A stretch of 64,000 bases of DNA from Ruminococcaceae bacterium AB4001 (GCA_000621765.1 JHXJ01000011.1:57906-121905); one strand, 5' to 3'; numbered from the stretch's first letter, positions 1-10,300 are shown. Translations and numbers: made by a program. The notes: generated from the letters alone by a model not told the origin.

Positions 1-1
1 C

Positions 2-694
2 AAGAATAAATACAATGTTGATTGCGAACTCGGTGAACCCAAGGTTCCTTACCGTGAAGCTATCCGCAAGAAGGTTAAGGTCCAGGGTAAGCACAAGAAG
101 CAGTCCGGCGGTCACGGTCAGTACGGTGACGTATGGATCGAGTTCGAGCCCAATGCTGAGACAGAAGATCTCGTATTCGAAGAGAAGGTATTCGGCGGTG
201 CCGTACCTAAGAACTTCTTCCCTGCAGTTGAAAAGGGATTACAGGAGTCCGTTAAGAAGGGTATCCTCGCAGGTTATCCCGTAGTTAATCTCAAGGCTAC
301 ACTGGTCGACGGTTCTTACCACGACGTAGACTCTTCGGAAATGGCATTCAAGATCGCTGCAAACCTCGCTTTCAAGGCTGGTATGGCTGCAGCTAACCCG
401 GTTCTCCTCGAACCCATCTCCAAGGTAGAGGTTCACATTCCTGAGGATAAGCAGGGCGACATCATGGGCGACCTCAACAAGAGAAGAGGACGTATCATGG
501 GAATCGATGCAGACGAGCTCGGTTCTGTAGTCAATGCTGAAGTTCCTACGGCTGAGATGCTCGAATATGCTACTGACCTCAAGTCCATGACACAGGGCAG
601 AGGCTGGTTTGCAATGTCCCACGTCCGCTATGAGGCAGCTCCTCCGGAAGTCGCTGAGAAGGTCATCGCGGCAAGCAACGTCGAGGAAGAATAA
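2..694 (+). CDS. Elongation factor G-like GTPase (3' end only)
   Basis: The window opens inside this gene; 230 C-terminal residues are visible in frame 2. They match domains IV and V of EF-G-type translational GTPases: the domain IV core reads KKQSGGHGQYGDVWIEFEP, followed by the VDGSYHDVDSSEMAFK stretch and the domain V segment GRIMGIDADE. EF-G moves tRNA and mRNA through the ribosome in the cytoplasm. The KKQSGGHGQYGD form (rather than RQSGGRGQYGH) is what I associate with the EF-G-like paralogue group common in Clostridia, so this may be the secondary EF-G and not the main translocase. The GTPase domain lies outside the window. The gene ends at TAA, and a perfect hairpin follows about 60 nt later. 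Confidence 0.9.
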   Translation, partial: KNKYNVDCELGEPKVPYREAIRKKVKVQGKHKKQSGGHGQYGDVWIEFEPNAETEDLVFEEKVFGGAVPKNFFPAVEKGLQESVKKGILAGYPVVNLKATLVDGSYHDVDSSEMAFKIAANLAFKAGMAAANPVLLEPISKVEVHIPEDKQGDIMGDLNKRRGRIMGIDADELGSVVNAEVPTAEMLEYATDLKSMTQGRGWFAMSHVRYEAAPPEVAEKVIAASNVEEE

Positions 695-750
695 GGTTAT
701 TCAAAAGCGTTAAGGATTTTACACTTTTGATACATAAAACGCTTATAATG

Positions 751-780
751 GGTGGCAGTTAGTATGGACTAACTGCCACC
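751..780 (+). terminator. Perfect 12-bp hairpin between EF-G-like gene and hydrogenase operon
   Basis: GGTGGCAGTTAG (751-762) pairs exactly with CTAACTGCCACC (769-780) around a 6-nt loop. There is no clear T tract after it, so an intrinsic terminator is only one reading. A TATAAT at 744-749 lies immediately upstream with no convincing -35, so the hairpin could also form at the 5' end of the hydrogenase mRNA. Confidence 0.5.
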
Positions 781-835
781 TTGCAAAGTAAAATTGTCAG
801 GTTGGAATATTCCCTAAAGAGGCAGGAGGTTTTTT

Positions 836-1324
836 ATGGCTAAATTACAAGAAGCTGCTGTCGCTCAGATCACGGAGATCTGTGATCGTCATAAGGATGA
901 CAAGACTCCTTTGATGATGATCCTGAGTGACATTCAGAATGAGTACGGATACATTCCGCTCGAAGTTCAGGAATTGGTTTCCAAGAAGACAGGTATTTCA
1001 GTTGCAGAGATCTATGGAGTTGTTACGTTCTACTCATTCTTTTCTCTCACTCCGAAGGGAAAGTACGTTGTAGGCTGCTGCCTTGGTACAGCTTGCTACG
1101 TTAAGGGTGCGCAGAACGTTATCGACAAGTTCCAGGAGCTCTTAGGCATCAAGCCCGGTGAGACAACTGAGGACGGTCTTTTCACATTGGATGCTCTCCG
1201 CTGCATCGGCGCATGCGGTATCGCACCCGCTGTAAGCATTAACGGAAAGGTTTACCCTAAGGTTAAGGTAGATCAGGTTCCCGAGATCATCAAAGAATTG
1301 AAAGAGGAGGCAGCTAAGGCATGA
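836..1324 (+). CDS. hydC: NADH-dependent [FeFe] hydrogenase, NuoE-like subunit HydC
   Basis: A 162-residue protein of the NuoE/thioredoxin-like [2Fe-2S] family. The cluster cysteines are visible as CCLGTAC in the first half of the fold and CIGACG near the end. It relays electrons within the cytoplasmic trimeric hydrogenase that couples NADH and reduced ferredoxin oxidation to H2 formation, or the reverse. Its length matches the Thermotoga HydC class (about 160 residues). The start is set by AGGAGG at 824-829. The stop overlaps the next start by 4 nt (ATGA), so translation with hydB is probably coupled. Gene names follow the Thermotoga HydABC convention; the same genes are called hnd in other genera. 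Confidence 0.9.
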   Translation: MAKLQEAAVAQITEICDRHKDDKTPLMMILSDIQNEYGYIPLEVQELVSKKTGISVAEIYGVVTFYSFFSLTPKGKYVVGCCLGTACYVKGAQNVIDKFQELLGIKPGETTEDGLFTLDALRCIGACGIAPAVSINGKVYPKVKVDQVPEIIKELKEEAAKA

Positions 1325-3204
1325 TAAGTTCTGTTACTGACCTTAATGAGAGATTTGAAGCTCTCTCCAAGAGCCTTGACGACAAGATCAAGGGTGGTGA
1401 CGGCAAGCGTCACATCGTTCTTTGTGGTGGTACAGGATGCCTTTCCGCACACTCCACAGAGATCATGGAAAGATTTAACGAGCTCCTTAAGGAGAAGGGA
1501 ATTGAGGATAAGGCTACCGTTAACCAGGTAGGCTGCTTCGGTTTCTGCTCACAGGGACCTTTCGTTAAGATCTATCCTGAGGATACTCTTTATAAGATGG
1601 TTAAGATTGAAGACGTTGACGAGATCGTTGAAAAAGACCTTATTGGTGGCGAGATCGTTGAGCGCCTTCTTTATGTTGATCCTAAGACAGGCGAAAAAGT
1701 TACAAAGCAGGAAGATATCCTCTTCTATAAGAAGCAGAGACGTGTAGCTCTCAACGGCTGCGGCGTTATCAATCCTGAAGACATCAACGAAGCAATCGGC
1801 ATGGGCGCTTTCCAGGGTATCAAGAGAGCACTCACAATGACACAGCAGGAAGTAGTAGACGAAGTTCTCGCTTCCGGACTCCGTGGCCGTGGCGGCGGCG
1901 GATTCCCCACAGGCAGAAAGTGGCAGTTCGCTCTTAATGTTGAAGCTGACCAGAAGTACGTTGTATGTAACGGCGACGAGGGCGACCCGGGTGCATTCAT
2001 GGATCGTTCCATCCTCGAAGGTAACCCTCTTGCAGTTATCGAAGGTATGATGATCGCTGGTTACGCTTTCGGCGCTTCAGAAGGTTACTTCTATGTACGT
2101 GCTGAGTACCCGATCGCAGTTAAGAGACTTAAGATCGCTATTGAGCAGGCTAGAGCAGAGGGTATGCTCGGAAAGAACATCCTCGGTTCTGACTTCAGCT
2201 TCGACTGCCAGATCAGACTCGGTGCAGGCGCATTCGTCTGCGGTGAGGAAACAGCTCTCCTCAACTCCATCGAAGGTAAGCGTGGTATGCCTCGTCCGAG
2301 GCCGCCGTTCCCGGCAATCAAGGGTCTCTGGGGCAAGCCGACTTGCGTTAACAACGTAGAGACATTAGCTTGCGTTCCTTACATCTTAAGAGAAGGCGCA
2401 GCAGCATTCGCTTCCGTTGGTACAGAGAAGTCTAAGGGTACAAAGGTTTTCGCTTTGGGCGGAAAAGTTAATAACGTTGGTCTCGTAGAAGTACCTATGG
2501 GTACAACACTTAGAGAGCTCATCTATGACATCGGTGGCGGTATCCCGGATGGCAAGCAGTTCAAGGCTATCCAGACAGGTGGTCCTTCCGGCGGATGCTT
2601 AACAGCTGAGTACCTCGACGAGCCTATCGATTTCGATAACCTTGTTGCTAAGGGATCCATGATGGGTTCCGGCGGTGCTATCGTTATGGACGAAGACAAC
2701 TGCATGGTTGACGTTGCTAAGTTCTATCTTGAATTCATCTGCGACGAGTCTTGCGGTAAGTGCACACCTTGCCGTATCGGCACAAAGAGAATGCTCGAGA
2801 TCCTCACAAGAATCACTGAGGGTAAGGGCACAATGAAGGATCTTGACGAGCTCGAAGAACTGAGCCAGACGATCAAGGCTAACTCCCTCTGCGCTTTGGG
2901 CCAGACAGCATCCAACCCTGTTAACTCAACACTTGCTCACTTCCGTGACGAGTACCTTGCTCACATCGTTGACAAGAAGTGCCCTGCTCACGTTTGTAAG
3001 AACCTTATGTCTTACACGATCGACGCTGATAAGTGTATCGGCTGCGGTATGTGCGCTAAGGGCTGCCCTGCAGGCTGCATCACACGTACAGATTATGTAG
3101 CTGAAGGTCACAAGCTTGCATCCATGGCAATTGACGCTGATAAGTGCGTTAAGTGCGGTGCGTGCATCAGCACATGTAAGTTCAACGCAATTTCGAAGGT
3201 TTAA
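1321..3204 (+). CDS. hydB: NADH-dependent [FeFe] hydrogenase, NuoF-like flavoprotein subunit HydB
   Basis: A 627-residue NuoF-like subunit that binds FMN and NAD(H). Domains in order: an N-terminal thioredoxin-like [2Fe-2S] domain (about 30-120, with CGGTGCLS and GCFGFCSQGP), the FMN/NADH-binding core with the glycine-rich GLRGRGGGGFPTGRKW (about residue 185), an SLBB-type segment, the [4Fe-4S] motif ESCGKCTPCRIGTKRM, and a C-terminal pair of ferredoxin clusters (CIGCGMCAKGCP and CVKCGACISTCK). The length matches the HydB family (about 625). In family enzymes this subunit is the entry point for NADH electrons and the likely site of flavin-based bifurcation. It lies between hydC (4-nt overlap) and hydA (15-nt gap) in one operon. 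Confidence 0.93.
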   Translation: MISSVTDLNERFEALSKSLDDKIKGGDGKRHIVLCGGTGCLSAHSTEIMERFNELLKEKGIEDKATVNQVGCFGFCSQGPFVKIYPEDTLYKMVKIEDVDEIVEKDLIGGEIVERLLYVDPKTGEKVTKQEDILFYKKQRRVALNGCGVINPEDINEAIGMGAFQGIKRALTMTQQEVVDEVLASGLRGRGGGGFPTGRKWQFALNVEADQKYVVCNGDEGDPGAFMDRSILEGNPLAVIEGMMIAGYAFGASEGYFYVRAEYPIAVKRLKIAIEQARAEGMLGKNILGSDFSFDCQIRLGAGAFVCGEETALLNSIEGKRGMPRPRPPFPAIKGLWGKPTCVNNVETLACVPYILREGAAAFASVGTEKSKGTKVFALGGKVNNVGLVEVPMGTTLRELIYDIGGGIPDGKQFKAIQTGGPSGGCLTAEYLDEPIDFDNLVAKGSMMGSGGAIVMDEDNCMVDVAKFYLEFICDESCGKCTPCRIGTKRMLEILTRITEGKGTMKDLDELEELSQTIKANSLCALGQTASNPVNSTLAHFRDEYLAHIVDKKCPAHVCKNLMSYTIDADKCIGCGMCAKGCPAGCITRTDYVAEGHKLASMAIDADKCVKCGACISTCKFNAISKV

Positions 3205-3219
3205 TCAGGAGGCAAAAGA

Positions 3220-4995
3220 ATGAGTTTAGTTAATATTAAAATTGAAGGTCAGCCCTATCAGGTTGAAGCCGGCCTCACCATTCTTGAAGCTGCTAAGGCT
3301 TGTGGCTATGAGATTCCTTCACTTTGTGCATTTAATCACGGAGAGTGCAACCAGGGTTCATGCCGTGTCTGCTTGGTAGAAGCAACAGGCGCCAGAGGAC
3401 TCGTTGCATCCTGCGTATATCCTGTAGCTGAGGGTATGGAGATCAAGATCTCTTCTCCTGCAGCTGTTCAGGCTCGTAGAAGATCTGTAGAGCTTATGCT
3501 CTCCAATCACAATAAAAACTGCCAGCAGTGCGATAAGAACGGCCAGTGCGAGCTCCTCCACGTTGCTCAGATCACAGGCGCAAGAGAAGATGCTTTCCAG
3601 GGTGTTCACTCTGAGACACACATCGACGTTCTCGCTCCCGGACTTGTCCGTGATACATCCAAGTGTATCCTCTGCGGCCGTTGTATCGCCCGCTGCTCCA
3701 ATGCTCACGGCATGGGAATCCTCGGTTTCGAGAACCGTGGTTTCAATACATTCGTATCACCTGCAGAGAACAGAAGCTTTGCTGATTCTCCTTGTATCCA
3801 GTGCGGCCAGTGCGTCAATGTCTGCCCGACAGGCGCTCTTATGGAACACTCTGAGATCGACAAGGTTGACGCAGCTTTCAAGGCAGGCAAGCACGTTATC
3901 GTTCAGGCAGCTCCTGCTGTACGTGCAGCTATCGGCGAAGAGTTCGACAATCCTGTAGGAACACCTTGCACAGGCAAGATGATCGCAGCTTTGAGAAGAC
4001 TCGGCTTCGAGAGAGTTTATGACGTTAACTTCGGTGCTGACCTTACGATCATGGAAGAGGGCACAGAGCTCCTCGGCCGTCTCCAGAACGGTGGAGTTCT
4101 CCCTATGATCACATCCTGCTCACCCGGATGGATCAACTACGCTGAGTACAACTACGGCGATCTCCTTCCTCACCTTTCTTCCTGCAAGTCTCCTCACGAG
4201 ATGCAGGGTGCCATCATCAAGTCTTACTGGGCACAGGAGAAGGGCATCGATCCTAAGGATATCTTCGTTGTATCCATCATGCCTTGCGTTGCTAAGAAGT
4301 TCGAGAAGGAAAGAGAGCAGCTCATCACAAACGGTAATCCTGATGTTGATGCAGTTCTCACAACACGTGAGCTTGCAAGAATGATCCGCCGTGCTGGTAT
4401 CATGTTCAACCGTCTCCCTGATGAGGAGTGGGATCAGGATATCATGGGCGACTACACAGGTGCAGCTGTTATCTTCGGTGTAACAGGCGGCGTTATGGAA
4501 GCAGCTCTCAGAACTGTTTACTTCAAGCTCACAGGCAAGGAGTCCGAGCCTGTTGAATTCACGGCTGTACGTGGCCACGATGCTGGTATCAGAGAAGCTT
4601 CTCTCGACATCAACGGCACAACAGTTAACGTTGCTATCGCTTCCGGCATGAAGAGCGCTAAGGTTCTTCTCGACGAGATCCGCGAGGGCAAGTCAAAGTA
4701 TCAGTTCATCGAGATCATGGGATGCCCCGGTGGTTGTATCAACGGCGGTGGTCAGCCCTATGTCCGTCCTTGCTTCATGCCTAACGAGGGTGACGATATT
4801 CTCGACACATACAAGGAGAAGAGAGCTCAGGCACTCTATTCCGAAGATGAGCGTCAGACACTCCGTCAGTCTCACAATAATCCCCAGATCATCGAACTCT
4901 ACGAGAAGTATCTGGGCGAGCCTAACTCTCACAAGGCTCATGAGCTCCTGCACACAACATATGCTGCAAGAGAAGGATTCAACGACATTAAGTAA
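3220..4995 (+). CDS. hydA: NADH-dependent [FeFe] hydrogenase, catalytic subunit HydA
   Basis: A 591-residue H-cluster subunit. An N-terminal plant-type [2Fe-2S] domain (CGYEIPSLCAF...CRVC) is followed by a His-Cys3 cluster site (HNKNCQQCDKNGQC), two [4Fe-4S] motifs (CILCGRCIARC, CIQCGQCVNVCP) and the H-cluster domain. Its three signature motifs are TSCSPGW (residues 298-304), IMPCVAKK (C356) and EIMGCPGGCINGGGQP (C502, C506). The C-terminus carries the small-subunit-like sequence RQSHNNPQIIELYEKY. It makes or consumes H2 in the cytoplasm as part of HydABC. The first H-cluster motif has Cys-Ser where the textbook motif has Cys-Cys. A good Shine-Dalgarno (AGGAGG, 3207-3212) precedes the ATG. 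Confidence 0.95.
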   Translation: MSLVNIKIEGQPYQVEAGLTILEAAKACGYEIPSLCAFNHGECNQGSCRVCLVEATGARGLVASCVYPVAEGMEIKISSPAAVQARRRSVELMLSNHNKNCQQCDKNGQCELLHVAQITGAREDAFQGVHSETHIDVLAPGLVRDTSKCILCGRCIARCSNAHGMGILGFENRGFNTFVSPAENRSFADSPCIQCGQCVNVCPTGALMEHSEIDKVDAAFKAGKHVIVQAAPAVRAAIGEEFDNPVGTPCTGKMIAALRRLGFERVYDVNFGADLTIMEEGTELLGRLQNGGVLPMITSCSPGWINYAEYNYGDLLPHLSSCKSPHEMQGAIIKSYWAQEKGIDPKDIFVVSIMPCVAKKFEKEREQLITNGNPDVDAVLTTRELARMIRRAGIMFNRLPDEEWDQDIMGDYTGAAVIFGVTGGVMEAALRTVYFKLTGKESEPVEFTAVRGHDAGIREASLDINGTTVNVAIASGMKSAKVLLDEIREGKSKYQFIEIMGCPGGCINGGGQPYVRPCFMPNEGDDILDTYKEKRAQALYSEDERQTLRQSHNNPQIIELYEKYLGEPNSHKAHELLHTTYAAREGFNDIK

Positions 4996-5016
4996 TACTT
5001 AATTAGAGTTTTTCCA

Positions 5017-5055
5017 AAAGGCTGCTTCAGTTTTCTGAGGCAGCCTTTAGTTTTT
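5017..5055 (+). terminator. Intrinsic terminator of the hydrogenase operon
   Basis: Arms AAAGGCTGCTTCAG (5017-5030) and CTGAGGCAGCCTTT (5035-5048) pair with one G-U wobble around a TTTT loop and are followed by AGTTTTT. It lies 22 nt after the hydA stop. Confidence 0.9.
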
Positions 5056-5084
5056 ATGGCTTTATTCCCGTTGCTGCCCCTGTT

Positions 5085-5225
5085 ATGCACTAAAACCTGA
5101 TTTTCGGGCATTTGGTGCATAAAAATGGAGGAAACTATGCACTAAAGTCCTGATTTTGGAGATTTAGTGCATGAAAAAGGGCAAATCTATGCACTGAAGT
5201 ACATGATCGTGGAGATTTGGTACAT
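5085..5225. repeat. Three tandem palindromic repeats, 52-bp period
   Basis: Units start at 5085, 5137 and 5189, exactly 52 bp apart. Each is a 36-37 bp inverted repeat with arms of the form ATGCACTAAA ... TTTAGTGCAT. The middle unit has perfect 10-bp arms; the first has one G-U type change and the third is more diverged. The rest of this roughly 370-bp gap (5056-5426) holds a short palindrome TAATCATCTGATTA (5321-5334) and a TATAAT at 5383-5388 that may serve the next gene. No coding sequence was seen. Confidence 0.85.
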
Positions 5226-5426
5226 GGAACACATTTTTACGATGGCCTGCCTGCGCTGATCTTGCCAGAAAAACGCCCGACAGCATAAGTGTTCAGATAA
5301 GTAGAAAACCAATAGGATTTTAATCATCTGATTATCGATAACATCGCATTATTATCCTGTATAAATCAAAATGAGTGAGATATATAATAACAAACGATTA
5401 GAAAAATATGTTTTTCTTTAGGAATT

Positions 5427-7349
5427 ATGAAACACCGGATTGCAGTATTTTCAAACGGATATAATGGCAGTATTACCCTTAAAGCGATTAAGGGCATAAA
5501 GAAATACGCCAAGATAAAGGATTTTGATACACACTTCTATATAGGCTTTGCTGCCAGCAACCGGAGAAATGCCGTTAACACCGCACAGTCGAAAATTTAT
5601 ACACTGGCGCCTCTCGAAGAATACGACGGACTGATCGTATTTTCGAGCCTTCTGAATGATCCCGAACTTGCGGAAACAATCATTAAGGATGCAAAGGAAA
5701 GAGGCGTTCCCGTAGTCAGTGTCGGAACGAAAGTAAAAGGTGTTCCGTGTGTCGGCATCAATAACGCAGATGGAATGAGGGAACTCGTCGAGCATCTGAT
5801 AACCGTTCATAGAGTTAAGAAAGTCGTATATATCGGGGGAACCAAGGACCATATTGATTCAGAAGAACGTCTCAATGTGATCAAGGAAGTGATGAAAAAG
5901 CACGGCTTAAAGCTCCCGAAGAAGAACATTTATGTTGGCGACTGGGGAAATGAGAAGCCTATTGCCATAGCTGATAAGCTGGCTGAAGAGCCTGATAAGA
6001 TGCCTGATGCCATTATCTGCGCAAATGACATAATGGCGCTGGCAGTCACAAGCGAACTCAGGGATCTGGGATTTAATCTTCCTGAAGACGTAATTGTAAC
6101 CGGCTTTGATCATATAGGTGAAGGCAGCGTTTCTTATCCGGCTCTTACTACGGTTGAACAGGATTATGAAACTGTAGGTTATAACAGCTGCAAGATGCTT
6201 TATGACATAATTAAGGGTAAAGTAAAAGAAAAGCTTTCAACTGTAACGTCAAAGCTGGTAGTAGGCGAGAGCTGCCGTTGCAATTTAGAGGCAAACAGTC
6301 CTTACGATATCGGAAGACGTGATTACTGCCGGGAAATTCATGCAAAGAACAAGCAGGCAGATTACTTTAACCGTTTTAAGCGCGGAGAGAGAAAAACGAT
6401 ATTGGATTCTTCCGATTACGAGGACATGAAACAAAACCTGAGAGCGTATTATGTAAAGAGTCACGAGTATATAGGTGACAATTATTATGTAATGCTTAAC
6501 AGGTATTTCTTTGAAGAACTCGGCTCAGACGAAAGCAGCATTCTGGACAGATGCTATGACGCGAGCTTTGATCCTGCTGTAGCTCTGGTAGACGGTCTGC
6601 CTTCAAATAAGGGGATCGACAAAAAGATTAATATTCCGGGATTCATTAAGATTCCGGATCAGCAGCATGTTTACTTCTTTTATCCGCTGCATAACGACCA
6701 GTATAATTTCGGCTATGTGGTATTCAGGGATGGAACGTACATACTCAATGAGTCTTTCCGTATATACGAGTATCTTGAAAGGCTGGAACAAGCCTTGATG
6801 GAATTCCATACTAATCTGTGCCTCGAGCAGGCTAATAAAGAACTCAGATTCCTTTACGACAAAGATCCGATGACGGGGCTTTATAACAGATTCTGCTTTG
6901 TAAGTCATGCCATTCCGATCGTTGAAGAGAGCAAGGAACTTGGCAGAAAAGCAGTCATAATGTTTGCCGATATCAATGACATGAAAAGGATAAACGACCG
7001 CTACGGCCATGCTTTCGGAGACAGGGCAATAAATATCGTTGCTGACGCGATAAAGAAAAGTATCGGCGACAACAATGCGATAGGCATCAGATACGGAGGC
7101 GATGAATTCCTTGTAATCGCTGCTGATGCAACCGAAGAATCTTCCGAGAAGATAAGGCGGTCGATCATCACAAATATCAACAGGGAGAATAATCTGGGAA
7201 TAAATCCATTCAAATTCTCGATAAGCGTAGGCTATGTCCTTACAGATCCGGATTCAAACAAGTCGGTAAACGACTACGTTGAAGAAGCTGACGCCCTGAT
7301 GTATAAGATCAAGAACGAGTATCATAAGGCTCATCCGAACCCGTTCTGA
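5427..7349 (+). CDS. LacI-type ligand-binding sensor fused to GGDEF diguanylate cyclase
   Basis: A 640-residue cytoplasmic protein with no signal peptide or membrane helix. Residues 1-290 match the periplasmic-binding-protein-like domain of LacI/RbsR regulators (IAVFSNGYNGSI, VVSVGTKVKGVPCVGINNADGM, PDAIICANDIMALAV, DVIVTGFDHIGEGS), but the usual N-terminal HTH is absent. A linker of about 170 residues leads to a GGDEF domain with an intact YGGDEF at 556-561 and upstream DPMTGLYNR and ADINDMKRINDRYGH. There is no RxxD inhibitory site just before GGDEF. Inferred role: an intracellular sugar or small-molecule sensor that sets cyclic-di-GMP output. The start is preceded by TTTAGGAATT. It converges on the next gene with a 6-bp gap. 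Confidence 0.88.
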   Translation: MKHRIAVFSNGYNGSITLKAIKGIKKYAKIKDFDTHFYIGFAASNRRNAVNTAQSKIYTLAPLEEYDGLIVFSSLLNDPELAETIIKDAKERGVPVVSVGTKVKGVPCVGINNADGMRELVEHLITVHRVKKVVYIGGTKDHIDSEERLNVIKEVMKKHGLKLPKKNIYVGDWGNEKPIAIADKLAEEPDKMPDAIICANDIMALAVTSELRDLGFNLPEDVIVTGFDHIGEGSVSYPALTTVEQDYETVGYNSCKMLYDIIKGKVKEKLSTVTSKLVVGESCRCNLEANSPYDIGRRDYCREIHAKNKQADYFNRFKRGERKTILDSSDYEDMKQNLRAYYVKSHEYIGDNYYVMLNRYFFEELGSDESSILDRCYDASFDPAVALVDGLPSNKGIDKKINIPGFIKIPDQQHVYFFYPLHNDQYNFGYVVFRDGTYILNESFRIYEYLERLEQALMEFHTNLCLEQANKELRFLYDKDPMTGLYNRFCFVSHAIPIVEESKELGRKAVIMFADINDMKRINDRYGHAFGDRAINIVADAIKKSIGDNNAIGIRYGGDEFLVIAADATEESSEKIRRSIITNINRENNLGINPFKFSISVGYVLTDPDSNKSVNDYVEEADALMYKIKNEYHKAHPNPF

Positions 7350-7355
7350 TCTTTA

Positions 7356-10300
7356 TCAGTAGATCCTGTAGATCGTAGTATTCTCCTCTGCGAAGTAAGC
7401 AACCTGGGTCAGGTTCTCTTCGAAGAATTCCTTATTGAACGTAATTCCGTCAGCGTATTCTGCATTGTAGAATTCGGGTTCTGCGATCAGGTATCTGATA
7501 TGACGCTCCTTGCAGTATCTCGTAAACTCATCGATGTTGCCGTCACAACCGGAGATAAGCCACAGATAGATGGTATCTCTGGTGTATGTGTCGTGACCTG
7601 CAGACCATGCGTAGTAAGGCCAGCCGTAGTACATGGGACGGCCTGCGAGCAGGAAGCGGTTCATAGACCACATGGGTGTTAGGAAAGCATCAGAAGGATC
7701 AGTATTCTCTGAGATCCACTTGGTTACGGGTGAGTTCAGATTGACGCTCAGAGGCGCTTTGTTCAGGTTTATATATGTAGCCCATTCGCTTACACCGGTA
7801 GCTGTAAGAGGTACCATCAGGGCAAGGGCAAGGATGACGCCTGCGATCTCGAGAGCCATCCAGGCAGCAAATGAGAGGCCGCCGGCTTTCTTGTTCTGTA
7901 CGGGCTCGTGCTTCAATGACTCAGGCTTGATCTCTTCCTTGGCATCTTCAGAGTTGAGCTCTGTTACGGTGCTTACGGGTTCTTCAGCTGATGCAATAGC
8001 AGCACTTGCGTCTGCCGCGTCATCGCCTTCATCCTCACCGAACTTGACTCCCAAAGCCACAGAACCGGGACGCATTGAGATGTGGGGAGTATCAGGTGCA
8101 GATGCCATGATACCGTCATCAGAATCGTCGAATGCTTCCTCTTCAATGGGCTTTTCAGCAGGCTCAGGGTCAACAGTCAGTGTGAAGCCGTCAGCATTCT
8201 CTTCAGTAACAGCGGCTGCTTCCTTTTCTTCCTTTTCAGGTGCAGCGGGAGATTCTTCTGTCTTGATCTCTTCGCCGAAAAGGGCTGCTATGGCTGCAAC
8301 GCCGGCCTCAGCTTCCTTATCAACTGTATCGTCTTTTACTTCAGCAGCGGGTGCTTCTTCTGAAGTTTCCTTCTTTTCTTCGGACTCAGCAGATGTTTCC
8401 TTAGCAGGTTCTTCTGCCTTGGATTCTTCTGTCTCAGTCTTGCTTTCTTCGGATTCTTCTTCCTTATCTCCGAAAAGAGCTGCGATTGCAGCTATGCCGG
8501 CCTTTGCATCCTCATCTTCGTCATCGTCCTTGTTGGAGCTGTCATCACCGAAAAGGATCTCTTCGGGAACAGTTTCTTCAATGATCTGGTCAGGATCGGG
8601 TTCGACAGTCTTTTCAGGCTCTTCTGCCTGTCTCTTACTGCTGTCAGCTGCCTCTTCGGCGAGCTTGTCCTTGATGACTACTATGTCAGCGTCAATGCCG
8701 GTATGTGTGTCGGCAGTCTCGAAATCAGGACCTTCAGGGATCTCTTCTTCAACGATCGGTTCACCGAAAGCGCTTGTTGCTGCGATCGAAGGAGTCCTGA
8801 TGCCCTTTCCTGCGGGAGCTGCTGCGATGGCAACCTCACCGTCACTGGAGTCTGCATCGATGATGTCGTTTGCAGCAATGGCAACGGCAGCATCACCGGC
8901 TTCTGCGCCGTTCTTCCTGCGCTTGAGCGGGATGAAGAGCAGATTTGCGATAAGGGCTGCTACGAGAGCATCAAGAAGGATAAGGGTTATCTGTATGAAC
9001 TTGTGATTTGCGAGCATCTCCAAAGAAACCTTGAAGAGGAATGCAAAGATCATGGGGAAGAGGAAGCAGATAAAGAGCAGAAAGCGGTGTACCGGCTTCT
9101 TGTTGATGATATCGAGAACGAGCACCGTGACTGCGAAGACAAACGCGAGGACAATGGTGCCGCCCGTAACGATGATGAGGTAACGGGCAAGATCTAAGAA
9201 TGAAGCATTATCCAGGATGAAGCCCGGCTTGAATTCAAATGATACGACATTCTTATATCCGCCGGAGAATACCAGCGTCTGGATATAAGATGAACCTACT
9301 GCGCATACAGCGACTGCAAGATAGAGCAGTCTGCTCTCGGAGAAGATCGCCATGGCGAAGAGTACGAGAAGCAGCGCTATCAGGCATGAACCGTGGAAAT
9401 ACGGCATAACGATAACGAGCACAGCTGCCAGAATAGTTATCGAGATAGGATAGAGCGGGTCTTCAGATCTTGTAAGCCATGCGTTCTTTGAGAAAGCGAA
9501 AGCCTTGATCTTGGATGAACCTTCAGCTCTTGATATGGAGATTCCAAGCCTTCTGATGAAAGGCAGGAAGAGGATAACCATGATGAGGATGACTGCAACG
9601 CCGAGCATAAGGTGGCGCTGGTTGGGATATACGTTGATCGCCCAGATGCCCCAGTTATCGTAAGGCGTGACTTCGTACCACTCAGAGGATGCGAGAATGC
9701 CTGATACTGCCTGAGAGAAGGAGTTGCCGGCATCGGTGAGTTCCTTGATGTGGAAGAAGACGTTAAGTGAGCTTCTGAGGAATACGAGGATCGGTGCGAC
9801 AAGGAATGCAGCTCTTCTTGAGCTGATGATGACTGCGAGAAGTCCTAAAAGGACAAGGGCGCAGACCATCGAGATAATAGAAGGGAGATTGAGCGCGTAA
9901 TCTATCGGCAGTCCGAGATATTCAAGCGTTCCTGCAAGGAAATAGAACAGGAAGTGGTACTTGATGCCGTCGCCTGAAAAATGCATGTACTGCGTAGGGA
10001 AGTTGAAGCCCTTGCCGAATGAGGAGACCATTGCCGTGTGGGGCGAGAGGTCAGAGAATGTGGATAAACCGTTATTCAGCGTGGTGCCTGTGATCCTGTA
10101 TGTGTAGAACATCAGGAATGTGGAAGTTATCGTAAGTGCAATGATAACGATGCCGTAGAAAATTGTATCGGGAATGTTGGACTTATAATCCTCAATGGCA
10201 GTAGCGCCTGAAGCCTTAAGCTCTTCGCGCTTAACTCTCTTGCGGTTGATAAGGACGAGGCATGTGAGGATCATCCAGAGGAAGAAAGCGAATGTTATGA

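Noticed and set aside
7633..9006. Long Ser/Ala-rich open frame on the plus strand
   Set aside because: It is the antisense shadow of the acidic Glu/Asp-rich insert of the minus-strand GT-C-like gene; composition is biased and there is no SD.
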